This document shows, in pieces, positions 43,080 to 54,829 of a stretch of 64,000 bases of DNA; the stretch's first letter is position 1; the number at the start of each line of letters is the position of its first letter. Position numbers and translations under genes: made by a program. The stretch is taken from the NCBI GenBank assembly GCA_025667525.1, contig CM046876.1:22965224-23029223 (forward strand), in the 5' to 3' direction. Source of the DNA: Glebionis coronaria. Taxonomy: Eukaryota > Streptophyta > Magnoliopsida > Asterales > Asteraceae. Under the pieces are notes generated by a model. It was not told where the DNA came from, did not search any database, and saw only the letters and a list, made by a program, of their open reading frames with translations.

Positions 43080-45319
43080 AATTAAGTTCGTTTCCTCGAA
43101 TTTGATATCAAATTTAACGTGGATTAATTATTCTCGGTAATTAAAACTCTTTTTGGTAATTTAAAACAAAAAACTATTTAATTAAAATCTAATTAATCTA
43201 ATTAAAAATAAAATAAGTAATTAAAAATATTTAATTAAAAACTATTTAATCTATTTTAAAACTATCTTAAAATAAAATCTAATTTAATTAATTATAACCT
43301 TACTATTTAAATTTTAAAACTAATTTAGACTATATTTAAAACTAATTTGAATTTAAACAAAAATTAAAAATTAAGTTTATATTAAACGTATAAAAATGAA
43401 AAGAAACTAAATAAAAAACAATTTTAATTTATAAAAGTAATTAAAATATTTTTTTATTTTTTTATTTTTTTAGTTTTTTAAAATTTTATAATAAAAAATA
43501 TAAAGAAAACTTTTAATTAAAATTTAACTAAATAAAAGTTGTATTTAAAATGTGAAATAAAACTGACAGCCTAAAAAGATCCTATATTAATTACTAAACC
43601 GGTATTAAAACACAAATAAAGGACAAGAACAAATGGTTAAAGCGTTGGACAATTATACTGGAGGTCAAGGGGTCGAAACCCTGGAATGACAAGCTGTGAA
43701 TATTATTTTTGATTTTTTTTTGGAATTTAGAACTCTCAGACCAATTGGGTCTGAGATTTAAGCAGCTTAAACCAGCAAACAAACAAACAAATAAGCTTAA
43801 ACAGCTTAAACAAAGCAGCTATCTAAACAGACTATTAAGCAGATAAAAACTGAAAACAATAAGCAGATAATAGAAAAAAAATAAGCAGATAGGATAAAAA
43901 ATAAGCAAACAGTAACTTAAACTTAAATAAGCCAAACTTACACTAGCAGACCTAAATATCCATAAAACTTAAAACTAAAACCAAAATCTAAAAAAAACTT
44001 AAACAAAACTTAAGCAGATCGGACAATAAGCAGATAAGCTAATAAGCAGATTCAAACACTACTTAAACCATACCAGTTACCAAAATCAAACAATCTCAAT
44101 TCAAACTAAACCAATCTAAATAAAATTAAACAGACGAATCATATTAAGTAGATCCAAACAAATCTCAAACCCAGAAAGTATCTCAACTAAACAAGCAGAC
44201 TAAATAAACATAAACAGATATTAAAAATTAAAATTAATCTAAACTTAACAAATAATAAAAAGAAAATATGAAACCTTATGATGATACCGTTGAGCCGAAG
44301 GGTGAGTGCTGAGCCCCCTTTTAAAACGAATCAAACACCACCATGAATCATCAACTTCACACGAACCACCATTGAAGTCAACTCGAACCAGATTTATGAA
44401 ATTTCCCAGTAGGGGAATTTAATAAACGACTTTTATTTTCAATATTATTTAATTATAACAGATTAAAGAGAAATTTGCAATAATAATAAATTTTAACAGA
44501 AAAGTAAATAAGACACGAATTAAACTGAAATAAAATTTTATTAATAACTGAAAATTAAATACAATACTTTTGAAAGAAAATTACAATGAACCTATAATCT
44601 AATTTTGTAGAAAATAAAACTAAAAATAAAAAAGGCACACCGATTATACATATGATGGGGGTTTTTATAGGCAAACCCCAAAGCCTTGTTGAGGAAGTTT
44701 TTCGATGAAGACATCAAATCCTGGCCTCTCTCATTTTCTTGATCAACGGCTGAGAATCACTCCCTTTTCACTCGGATCGCCAGGCTGTCCACTTTGTATT
44801 TCTTGTGTTTCTTTAAAGCTGATGTGGAGATAGATGATTGGATGGAGTGGTGGTGGTGATGTGGATGAGCTAATCAAATCAAAGAAAAGAGCCACATCAC
44901 AAAATATTCTTCCATGATGCTCCTCCGGTTTTGATGCAGAATTAATTACCCACAAGCGTGAATCACATGCTTCAAGTAAAAAGCCCCAATTTAATTTTGG
45001 GGTTAGGGTTTTAGTGAATAGTAATTTTTTTACAGGATTTTAGGGTTGGGGAGGGTAACTGCGTTTGTTTGAGAGAGAGAGATAAAAGATGATGACTTTG
45101 TTTGTAACGAATGAATGTGTGGGTGAGGTAGGTTTGACCAAGGTAAAAATAAAAAGAATTTAACCCCACCGTCTATAACTTTCATTTGTTGTTGTGGGCT
45201 TTTGACCCAAAAACACTTCATTCGTTTTTCTTGTATAAATGAGCTTTGGATAATCTTGGACTCAAACCAATCCGTCACTTAATATTCAAAACTTGGGCTA
45301 TGGAATTGGGCCTTCCATA
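43080..45319 (-). repeat. Athila-2 LTR, minus strand, copy 2, truncated
   Basis: Abuts copy 1 with no internal sequence: ...cacttatta|aattaagttcg. It corresponds to 40445-42658 of copy 1 and ends at ccttccat, missing the first ~420 bp of the LTR. TATA complement at about 44663-44671. Confidence 0.82.
43623..43691 (+). other. tRNA-like / Pol III promoter-like segment in Athila-2 LTR copy 2
   Basis: Same segment as 40988-41056, with A-box-like TGGTTAAAGCG (43634-43644) and B-box-like GGGTCGAAACC (43670-43680, one change). Confidence 0.48.
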
Positions 45320-45325
45320 GCCCAA
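45293..45325. repeat. Perfect 13-bp inverted repeat at an LTR/integrase strand-switch junction
   Basis: TTGGGCTATGGAA, loop ttgggcc, TTCCATAGCCCAA. Left of it is minus-strand LTR, right of it plus-strand integrase. In the intact LTR the second arm does not exist (ccttccatggac), so the palindrome was created at the junction. Confidence 0.75.
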
Positions 45326-46177
45326 AAGGGAACAAGTACATCCTCGTAGCCGTTGACTTCGTATCAAAATGAGTTGATGCAAAAGGCTTTACCTACTAAC
45401 GATGCGAGGGTGGTTGTTAACTTCTTGAAACAATTGTTTGCTCGATTCGGTGTGCCTCGTTCTATTATTAGTGATCGCGGGACCCATTTTTGCAATGATC
45501 AATTTGTACGAGTCATGGCTAAGTATGGTGTCAATCACCGAATTTCCACCGCGTATCATCCACAAACTAATGGTCAAGCCGAGGTTTCCAACCGTGGTCT
45601 TAAGCGAATCTTAGAGCGAACCGTGGGAGAGCATCATGCCTCATGGGCCGATAAATTAGATGATGCTTTGTGGGCTTTCCGTACCGCTCATAAGACACCT
45701 ATAGGTTGTACTCCTTATCGCCTTGTGTACGGAAAGGCGTGCCACCTCCCCATTGAGTTGGAGCATAAGGCTTATTGGGCCTTGAAATGGGCTAATTTTG
45801 ACATAAACAAAGTCGGTGATCATAGGAAAATCCAACTCAATGAACTCAATGAACTTAGGAATGAGGCTTATGAGAATTCATTAATATACAAGGAGAAGAC
45901 TAAGCTCATTCATGATTCCAAGATTAAGAACCCAGAGTTCCACATTGGTGATCAAGTTTTACTCTTTAACTCTCGGTTGAAAATCTTTTTGGGTAACGTT
46001 AAGAGTCGTTGGTCCGGTCCGTTCACCGTGGCCCAAATCTTCCCTTATGGCACCATTGAGTTATCCCAACCAAATGGGTCCAACATTAAGGTGAATGGTC
46101 AACGGGTTAAGTTGTACTTTGGAGAGGACATCTCTCATGAGATGATTCCATCCCTCTCCACATTTCCCTTGAATTAA
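45326..46177 (+). pseudogene. pol: Athila-2 integrase core and C-terminus
   Basis: Begins within '[13 protein letters not shown]', where TGG has become TGA and one extra A shifts the frame near 45380. The open part from 45377 has the second catalytic Asp (IISDRGTHF), Glu ([15 protein letters not shown]), '[19 protein letters not shown]', and the C-terminal 'FHIGDQVLLFNSRLK' and 'GTIELSQPNGSNIKVNGQ'. The first catalytic Asp and zinc domain were lost at the junction. Closely related to Athila-1 (8200-8996) and to Athila-3 (55080-56066). Confidence 0.88.
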
Positions 46178-46480
46178 TTCGGGAAATCGAGTCGAGCTAG
46201 AGACTCGTGATAAATAAATCAAGCATCGTATATCTAGGTTAGATTTTTTACCTTTTCCATCCTTTCCACCCTTTTTCACCTCACCCATTTCCACCAATAA
46301 GCGTAGGGGGAGCCAAGTAGGTTGTTTGTGTGTTGTGATGTTGTGTGCAGGGATTTCTGCTTAAATGATCCACTTTTGGTGTTTTTGACGCGACCCGTGA
46401 TCCCGTGTTCCTGTGTACCCGGTTCTCTCAAAACTATTGTGATTCATACATGTATATAAATAAGTCGAATAAATGTCATC
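46178..46480 (+). other. Athila-2 post-pol noncoding region, first part
   Basis: Contains a PPT-like AAGCGTAGGGGGAG near 46300 and no gene. It stops at the Athila-3 insertion; equivalent to 9000-9310 in Athila-1. Confidence 0.75.
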
Positions 46481-49400
46481 TGATATGAGCAAAAACTCAT
46501 ATCAATTAATCAACAAATTACCCTAAAACACATAGCAAATACCTAACTTTTGTGCTATAAAAGCAGTATTATGTGGTATGTTCTATGTTTGTGTACAAAT
46601 AGGTAAGAAGGATGCATTTTCAAGCAAACAAGGAGAAAACCAAGCTTAATTGGATGAAAAAGACAAAGAAGGATCAAGAGTGACAAGACTTTGAAGACAA
46701 AGGACCTATCTTGACAACATTTCAAATATGAAGGACTAAAAGTGAACATTTGTCAAAGTCAAGATCAAAGTCAAACATGGTCAACTATCAAGTCAACCAA
46801 GTCAAAGGGTCAAAATAAGCAAGATTGCAAGTTGAAGGATCATCTTTGCCAAAGGAATGAAGATTCTAGCTCAAATTAGCAATCTGCCAAGTCAAGGGGC
46901 TAAAACTGCCAACTTTGCAAGTATTTTGAGGCTTAATCCATGTGAAAGGGTTTCAACTAATGAGAAGCAAGGAAAACGGATCACCACCTCACCCCACTCA
47001 CAGCCGACACATTAATTAAGCCAATCACAACAGTGTGATCCACAACTCTTCCTTTTGGCCAATCATATTTGAAGAAATGGATAATGATCCGTGTACAAAT
47101 TCTCCACCAACTACAGCATGACACGTGTCTTTCTTCTCCAAACAAAAATTCGCCAGAATCGGGATTTGGCTAGAATGCATTTCAGAAAGAGTTATAAACA
47201 TCAAAGTTGATCAAAATCCAAAAACGAATCCATCCCATCAACTCAATTAACATAAATTCAACTCAATCAATAATCCCTAATTATGTTCTTCACCTGCAAA
47301 AATCAATTAGCAGAATTGGGACACGTGGAGCTCATTGATTGGCCTGGACACGTCACTCTCCCCAACAACTTTACTTTTCCATTCTATAAATAGGGCTAGA
47401 AGTTCTCATTTGTAGAAACTTAGCTAGTGTGAAAACACACACACTAGAATTTTTCTCTCTCTCTCATTCTTGTTAGCACTTAGTAGTTAACAACTCTCAA
47501 GAGCTTGACAACCTCTTGAGAGTCTGTTAGTTAGTTGTAACCAACTTTGTAACCACTTTTCACTTACTTCAATAAAATTCAAATTTCCCTCCAAATTCTC
47601 TCATAGCTGTTATCTACTGTTCATATGTCATGGATGTTGCTTGTTTCTAGTGATCGTTCTTGTTCATTAGAAGCCTTGATTGAAGATTGTAGCTGTTCAT
47701 TATATCCAGTAGCTGAGTAGATGTTCATTGGTAGATTTTGAAAGTTTTCTGATCATCAATGGAGTTTGAGATGTTGATAGCTGTTGATTGATTGTAGATT
47801 GATAGTTACTAGTGCTAAGGTGGTGGTTTAGCACTAGCTAGATAGCTCAGCGCTACTCTACTCCCCAAAGGAGGCTTAAGCTAAAAGGTTTTTGATTTAT
47901 GCATTTATGATTCCTCTCAATTGTTGCAAGCATGCTAAATTCCTAGTATAATCTTGTTGAAATGTATGATCAAGTGTGTTACTGAGTAGAAGTTGTAGTT
48001 TGAGTAGCTTATTTGCAGTCTTGTACTTAATCATTAGCTTAACTTTCATTCTTAGCTACATATAATCAGTCATTTTAGCTTACTAGTTCATTTAGAGTAT
48101 TAGTTTGTTTCATAGCCTGAACTTGGTCCTTTTTCATCACATTTTAGTCATAAAACTTGGTTTTATATCTGTCTTTAATCAGTTAAGCTTTTAGCTAAAA
48201 TTTCTTTCACAAAATTCTTATCAATTTAGTTAAACTAGTGTTTGGGATTAGGAATTCAATTGTGTTCAAGTCTTGTTAGTTGGTTATTTCTAGATCAATT
48301 TCAGTCAGTAAGTCATTGCAAGTTAGTTTACAAAGTTTTCAGGTCAAGTCTTTAGTCAAAAAGGCAATTGGCATAATAAAAAGTTTGGGTCAGCTTTGAT
48401 AAAATTGATTTCAGAAAAGTCTTGATTTTCCAAACATTGTTATGTCTTTGTTTCTTGATGGATTTGCTTGAAACCAATTTCTATTCATCACACAACATAT
48501 GTAGTTTAAGCTGTTAGCTGGAAATTATACAGTATCTAGGGATAAGCCAGAAATAAGCATTTGTTTCACTACTTGAGCAAATTCAATTCCCTGTGATAAA
48601 AAGCTTAACTGTTTTCTCATACTAGCTTATCCACTTCAGAAACTTGCCCATTTTCTTTCACAAATCACTTCAAAAAGTGTTCCTGGTTAAGATTTGAAGT
48701 TTTCAGATTTTTGGATTTTTGGTCAACAAAAGTAAACATAATCTCAATTTAGCTTATTTTCATTTTCTGAGCTTATTAATGGACCATTTTTGATAAGACT
48801 AGACTTCCCCTTCTTCTTTTGAGCTGATTAACAGGTTTTTGCATTAAAATCAAGTTGTGAACGTTTGGCTTATTAGATAGCTTATTTTGAGCTTATTTGA
48901 AATAGCTTATCACAGATTCAGTTAGTTTCAGCTTATTTCCTTTTACAAGTCTAGCTGAATTTCAATTTTAAATCTTTTAAAACTTGTTTGAGCTTATTTG
49001 GTTAAGAAACGAGCTCAAACGAGCTTATTTTGTTCCCTAGCCCGTTTTTGTTATAAATCTTTTGGAAATTGCACTTTAGTCCCTAGTTTGTTATACAGTT
49101 TTCATTTCAGGCTAATTACCCATTTTATTAGGTTTTGCAAAATTTAAGTCCTTCTATTTTCAAGTTTGTTAAAAATTAGTTAGTCAGTTTTCAAAAGTTG
49201 TTAAAGTTAGTTACTTTGTTAGTTACATTTTCATCATTAGTCCAAATTGTTAACTGTTTTTGCATAATTAGTCCTTAGACTTTTAGACTTTGTGATTTCG
49301 GCATTTAATTTTAATAGAATTTACATTTTCAGTCCTTTCATTTTATAGAATTTACATTTGTGATTTTAATTGAATAAAAAAATGTGGTATTTGACAATTT

Positions 49401-49555
49401 GTTTATAGTTAATATTTTTCATTTTTATTTGATTATTGAATTAGACGTAGAATATCCAAATATCTTACCAACCAAAAACAATTAAAAACTCGATCTTCTT
49501 AGGACTTTCAATTTGTTAAGAACTGAGAAAACGAACTTCAACTATACACATTTCA
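46481..49555 (+). repeat. Athila-3 5' LTR (3075 bp)
   Basis: Starts with a perfect palindrome TGATATGAG-caaaaa-CTCATATCA and ends CACATTTCA. TATA box in ttctataaataggg near 47386-47398, a perfect 11-bp-arm hairpin at 47493-47523, and dense AGCTTATTT motifs (about 48750-49030). Confidence 0.92.
47493..47523 (+). repeat. Hairpin in the Athila-3 LTR leader region
   Basis: ACTCTCAAGAG-cttgacaac-CTCTTGAGAGT, about 105 bp downstream of the TATA box. Preserved at 59055-59085 in the 3' LTR. Confidence 0.8.
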
Positions 49556-49558
49556 AAA

Positions 49559-50330
49559 TGGGGCCGCTGCCGGTTCTTTGACTTTACGAGAGACTATTGA
49601 TTGACGGTTTTCATTGGCTTTTGGGATCCGTTCACCTCGTGAACGTTATTTTTACGTATAATAAATCAAAAACAATAAAAAAATCAAAAATATAAAAATG
49701 CATAAAACTAAAAAAATTAACAAAACAATTCTTTTCCTAAAGAATTGACCAAACAAATTAAAAAATCCAAAAAGCAATCTTTTTCCTAAGAGATTGCACC
49801 CAAAATATATATTATTGGATTCTCTCGGTTTTTATGTACATATAGTATTTTCTCTTAAAAACTCATAAATACAAAAATATTTTCCATATATTATTATAAG
49901 TAAATACGTATACGTATAAGAACAACCAATTCACATATTCTCCATAAGTATTGCCAAGGCAATACACCGTGTTGAGGGGCTTTCCGGTCCTTGACACGTG
50001 TATCGATCAAACAAAATAAAGCAAGAATAGATAAATACTTCCAATAAGCAACAATTCGAAGAATACAAACAATTAAGTGAATAGAAAGGCGATGTGCTAT
50101 AAAATGCCATCTAAGGGTCAATAGGTACTTAAGTGCTTCGCGCCACCTAACCCCCCGTTCACCTGTGAGTATTCTAAGAAGGAAGGCTTCATTGGGGGTC
50201 TTGCACCCAAGTAGTACATACGTATATTATTATTTTCTTGTGGATATTTCATATTGAAACTCGAAAGGGATAATCCTTTTCTCTTCAAAGTCACACGAGA
50301 GCTTCTCTCTCATTCCTCGTATTGAGTTGC
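49559..50330 (+). other. Athila-3 primer binding site and leader
   Basis: TGGGGCCGCTGCCGG at 49559-49573, then a 757-nt A/T-rich leader without a gene before the gag ATG at 50331. Confidence 0.78.
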
Positions 50331-53135
50331 ATGCTCACTCGCGGGCGTGCACAAATACCGATTGGTGTACAACCCCTTCCTCCGAAAAGGAAGAAAAAGA
50401 GAAAGAGTAGGAACACCACCGTCCATCAAGCCGATCACGAGAATCGTGCTTTGATTCATCCACAACAAGAAGCCATGGCCGGAGTTGATACTCATTCTTT
50501 TATGGAACGTTTGCAATCCAATATTCACGGATATGCCGATGCTATCAAGATACCCGATATTCCCGCAAACACATTTGAGCTAAAAACGGCTATGATTAAC
50601 TTGGTTTCAAACACACCTTTTTATGGAAACAAGAATGATAATACTCATGATCACCTTAAGATATTTCTTGCTCTTTGCAACACCATTAAGTACAATGGAG
50701 TTCCCCATGATGCCATTAAGTTGATATTGGTGCAATTTTCACTAGAGGGTCCGGCTAAGCATTGGTTAGATACACAACCACCCGATAGTATCACCACATG
50801 GGATGGTTTCACTACTAAGTTTTTGAATAATTTATTTCCCCCATCTAAGACCACGGCTTTGAGGAACTTAATTATAGGCTTTCAACAAAAACCTAGTCAA
50901 ACCTTTAGTGATGCTTGGGAGGAGTTTAGAGAGTTATTGAGGAGATGCCCTAACCATGGATTGGATGAAGTTCACCAAATCAATACTTTCTACAATGGCC
51001 TTAAACCTCATCACCAAGACTCACTCAATGCTTCCGCGGGAGGGAATATTCTTCTTAAATCCATTCAAGAGGCTTGGGATATTATTGAGATCAAAGAAAT
51101 GGTACAAACAAACACTCAATTTGAAGAAAGGGTTCATGTTATCCAAAATAATTCTCAAACACCTTGTGATAACCAATTCCTCAAGTGTCACCAAGAGATA
51201 ATTCAAAAGATAGATAGGGATCATGAGATGAGTTTTAAGGCACATCAAGAATTGATCCAAGCTATTAAGAGCCTTTCATTGAACAATTCTACAAATGATG
51301 TGCATGCCATTACCGTTTCATGTGAGACTTGTGGAGGTCCCCATTCCTATGAACAATGTGATAAGGTGCAAGGTTATCAAGGGGAATGTTATGCTTACCA
51401 AGAGGAACATCGTGAACATTTCAAGCCAAATATTAATCCCAATAACCTTTCTTACAAGTCCCAAAATTACCTTACTCTACCGGGATTCCCACCCCAACCA
51501 CCCACCCAACCTCACCAAAATCCTCCTCAATTGTTACAAAGGAATCAAGGTCCAAGACCACATTATCAAGGGAATAACTACAAGGCACCCAACAATTTTC
51601 AACATCAAGGAAATAACTCTTATCCACCACATCAAGGATTTAATCAACCACTTCCACCCTTCCCAAATCAAGGATATTCTCAAATTCCCAATCAAGGTTA
51701 CCTTCAATCTCAAAATCAAGGATATGGGCTACATGAGACTCATGAGTATGAGTATGTTGAGAAGAGAATTCGTGAAAGTGAAAAAAGAATGAATGACCAA
51801 ATGAAACTTGCAATGGATGCACAAACTAATAGGCTTTTAATGGCATTCAATCAAAGACAACAAGGGGCTTTACCATCTAACACACAAGCAAATCCAAGGG
51901 CGAATGTCAATGCTATTACAACAAGGAGTGGAAAGTCAACAAAGGATCCTTCACCTCCTACACCTTCTATTGTTAAACCCACTTTTGTTCCTACATGTGA
52001 CAAGCCTTCTACATCTACTTCACCACCTCAAAATGCTCCCATTCAATCAAACACACCTTCTCAACCTATTCCTACTTTTCCTCTACCTTCCAGAACTCCC
52101 AATGAAGAAGCTATCAAAGACAAATCTTCCACTACAACACCTACACCTAAACCAACTCTTCCATATCCTTCAAGGTTGAAAAAGGACAAGTTAAAGAACA
52201 AGGATGACATCCAAGTCTCAAATTTCTTAAGGATGTTCAAGCAACTCAACATCAACATATCCTTTGCGGAAGCTCTTGCTTATATGCCAAAGTTTTCTAA
52301 GATGTTCAAGGAGTTACTCTCCAACAAGGAAAAATTGGTTGATTTGCCCAACACATCCCTTAATGAAATTTGTTCTGCCGTGCTACTTAAAACCTTACCA
52401 ACAAAACTTGGAGATCCGGGGTGCTTCTTGATACCTTGTAATTTTCCCGGTGTGGAAAATTGCATGGCTTTGGCGGATCTAGGGGCAAGCATAAACCTCA
52501 TGCCATTATCGGTTTGGAAAAAACTCTCTCTTCCCGAGCTCACTCCCACTAGGATGACCCTTGAGTTAGCCAATCGAACCATAGCTTACCCCGTAGGTAT
52601 CGCGGAGGATGTGTTTGTAGGTGTGGATAAGTTTACAATTCCGGCCGACTTTGTAATGGTTGATTATGACATGGATCCTAGAGTTCCTTTGATTGTTGGT
52701 AGACCGTTTTTGAGAATGGTTTGTACTTTGATAGATGTGGCGGAGGGAGAACTAATTATGGGAGTAGAGGATGAGAAAGTGGTGTTTAAGTTAGGGAAAG
52801 TTTATGATAAGAAAGAGGTTAAGGAGTCTAAACCTTGTGAGACTATTAACATAGTTGATGTGCTTGATGAGGTGTGTGATGAACACTTTCATGATGCTTG
52901 CAAGAGTACTAGTGAGGAAATGCCCCATGTTGAAACCGTGGCCTCAATTGCTCCCTCCTTAACACCTTTTGGAGAGAGTGATTTCCTCTTGGAGCAATTT
53001 GAGTCCAACTTTCTTGGTGATGATGATTCTCCCATTAATTGGGAAGAAGATATTCTTACTATCCAAAAGTTGCTCAATGAGGACCCTATTCCTTCCCCTA
53101 TCCACAAGAAGTTACCAATGATGATCCTTCCATAG
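50331..53135 (+). CDS. gag: Athila-3 Gag-protease ORF (about 934 residues)
   Basis: Starts MLTRGRAQIPIG. The gag retrotransposon domain spans about 60-250 ('HDHLKIFLALCNTIKYNGV', 'FSLEGPAKHWLD', 'TTKFLNNLFPPSKT', 'FQQKPSQTFSDAWEEFRELLRRCP'). Zinc knuckle CETCGGPHSYEQC is near 331. A Gln/Asn/Pro-rich stretch (about 380-600) follows, then the protease with DLGAS (716-720) and 'VPLIVGRPFLRM'. The last ~90 residues are an acidic linker. The ORF ends early: a frameshift at about 53100-53110 replaces the path into RT by a short alternative tail. The largest intact gypsy ORF here; Gag and protease may still be made, RT cannot follow. Confidence 0.9.
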   Translation: MLTRGRAQIPIGVQPLPPKRKKKRKSRNTTVHQADHENRALIHPQQEAMAGVDTHSFMERLQSNIHGYADAIKIPDIPANTFELKTAMINLVSNTPFYGNKNDNTHDHLKIFLALCNTIKYNGVPHDAIKLILVQFSLEGPAKHWLDTQPPDSITTWDGFTTKFLNNLFPPSKTTALRNLIIGFQQKPSQTFSDAWEEFRELLRRCPNHGLDEVHQINTFYNGLKPHHQDSLNASAGGNILLKSIQEAWDIIEIKEMVQTNTQFEERVHVIQNNSQTPCDNQFLKCHQEIIQKIDRDHEMSFKAHQELIQAIKSLSLNNSTNDVHAITVSCETCGGPHSYEQCDKVQGYQGECYAYQEEHREHFKPNINPNNLSYKSQNYLTLPGFPPQPPTQPHQNPPQLLQRNQGPRPHYQGNNYKAPNNFQHQGNNSYPPHQGFNQPLPPFPNQGYSQIPNQGYLQSQNQGYGLHETHEYEYVEKRIRESEKRMNDQMKLAMDAQTNRLLMAFNQRQQGALPSNTQANPRANVNAITTRSGKSTKDPSPPTPSIVKPTFVPTCDKPSTSTSPPQNAPIQSNTPSQPIPTFPLPSRTPNEEAIKDKSSTTTPTPKPTLPYPSRLKKDKLKNKDDIQVSNFLRMFKQLNINISFAEALAYMPKFSKMFKELLSNKEKLVDLPNTSLNEICSAVLLKTLPTKLGDPGCFLIPCNFPGVENCMALADLGASINLMPLSVWKKLSLPELTPTRMTLELANRTIAYPVGIAEDVFVGVDKFTIPADFVMVDYDMDPRVPLIVGRPFLRMVCTLIDVAEGELIMGVEDEKVVFKLGKVYDKKEVKESKPCETINIVDVLDEVCDEHFHDACKSTSEEMPHVETVASIAPSLTPFGESDFLLEQFESNFLGDDDSPINWEEDILTIQKLLNEDPIPSPIHKKLPMMILP

Positions 53136-54181
53136 TAAAACCTTCCATAGAGAGTCTACCTCCAATTGAACTTAAGGACCTTCCATCCCACCTAGAGTAT
53201 GCTTTCTTAGAGGGCAAAGACCAATTACCCGTGATCATTGCTAAAGAGTTGAAAGCAGATGAGAAGGAGAAACTCATTGACGTCCTTAAGAAACACAAGA
53301 AAGCCTTAGCATGGAAAATATCCGACATAAGGTGAATTGATCCACATTTTTGTACACATAAAATCCTTATGGAGGATGATTAAAAACCCGCCATTCAAAG
53401 TCAACGAAGGGTTAATCCAAAAATCCATGAGGTCATTAAAAAGGAAGTGATCCAACTCCTTGATGCTGGCATGATTTACCCCATTTCCGACTCTCCATGG
53501 GTTAGCCCGGTACATTGTGTTCCAAAAAAGGGTAGAATTACCGTAGTACCTAATGAAAACAATGAGCTTATTCCTACGAGACTTGTTACCGGTTGGAGAG
53601 TTTGTATTGACTATAGGAAGCTCAATGAGGCTACTAGGAAAGACCACTTCCCATTACCTTTTATGGACCAAATGCTTGAACGTTTAGCGGGAAATGAGTA
53701 CTATTGCTTTCTTGATGGCTTTTCAAGTTATTTCCAAATACCCATTGACTCTAAGGATCAACAAAAGACTACATTCATTTGTCCCTACGATACATTTGCT
53801 TACAAGAGGATGCCTTTTGGCTTATGTAATGCACCGGGGACGTTTCAAAGGTGCGTGATGGCGATTTTCCATGATATGATAAAGCAAACAATGGAGGTTT
53901 TCATGGATGACTTTTCTGTCTTAGGAGATTCATTTACCTCATGTCTCACCAATTTAGAAAGAATGCTTAAGCGTTGTGAGGAAACACGTTTAGTGCTTAA
54001 TTGGGAGAAATGTCACTTTATGGTGAAAGAGGGAATTGTTTTAGGACACAAAATACCCAATAAGGGATTAGAAGTGGATCGAGCTAAAATTGATGTGATT
54101 GCTAAGCTTCCCCCACCCACTACGGTTAAAGGTGTAAGGAGTTTCTTAGGTCATGCGGGATTTTATAGGCGCTTCATATAA
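53136..54181 (+). pseudogene. pol: Athila-3 reverse transcriptase, broken
   Basis: After the frameshift the linker 'LPPIELKDLPSHLEYAFLE' continues, then stops at 53332-53334 (TGA) and 53381-53383 (TAA). From 53447 the RT is open: 'WVSPVHCVPKKG', 'GWRVCIDYRKLNEATRKD', 'FPLPFMDQMLERLAG', the catalytic FMDDFSVLG, and 'GVRSFLGHAGFYRRFI' then TAA at 54179 where related copies have Gln. Confidence 0.9.
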
Positions 54182-54829
54182 GATTTTTCTAAGACAGCTA
54201 GACCGATGACTCACCTCTTGGAAAAAGAGGCTCCTTTCATTTTTAACCAAGATTGTTTGGAATCTTTTGAGACTCTTAAGGATAAATTGACAAAGGCTCC
54301 CGTTTTGGTTTCTCCAAATTGGGTATTACCTTTTGAGCTTATGTGTGACGCTAGTAATTATGCGGTGGGGGCCGTCTTAGGACAAAGAGTGAATAAGCAT
54401 TTTCAACCTATACACTATGCGAGTAAAACCATGACCGGTGCACAACTTCATTATACTACCATGGAAAAAGAGTTGCTTGCTATAGTCTATGCTTTTGAGA
54501 AATTATACCTTGTGCTATCCAAAACCATAGTGTATACGGATCATTCCGCTCTCAAGTATCTCATGACAAAACAAGATGCTAAGCCTAGGCTTTTGAGATG
54601 GGTTTTGTTGCTTCAAGAGTTTAAGATAGAAATTCGAGATAAGAAAGGGGCCGAGAATTTAGCGGCGGATCACTTGAGTAGACTTGAGCATCCTTTTCAA
54701 GGAGATTCTCCTAATAAAGAAATAAATATCTTTTCTATTAGAGGAGCTCATGTCTATCTCTTCCCAAGAGGATGCCACCCCTTGTTTTGCGGATATAGCA
54801 AACTATCTTGTGGGGAATGTGCTTATTAA
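54182..54829 (+). pseudogene. pol: Athila-3 RNase H
   Basis: '[13 protein letters not shown]', RNase H '[16 protein letters not shown]', '[15 protein letters not shown]', '[11 protein letters not shown]' and '[12 protein letters not shown]'. A few residues are missing in 'AFEKLYLVL' (Athila-1 has an additional FRP-like stretch). The frame is lost near 54735-54760, giving an aberrant tail to 54829. Confidence 0.88.

Noticed and set aside
50049..50330. Possible short upstream gene in the Athila-3 leader
   Set aside because: Only shadow-length ORFs with no similarity to known proteins.
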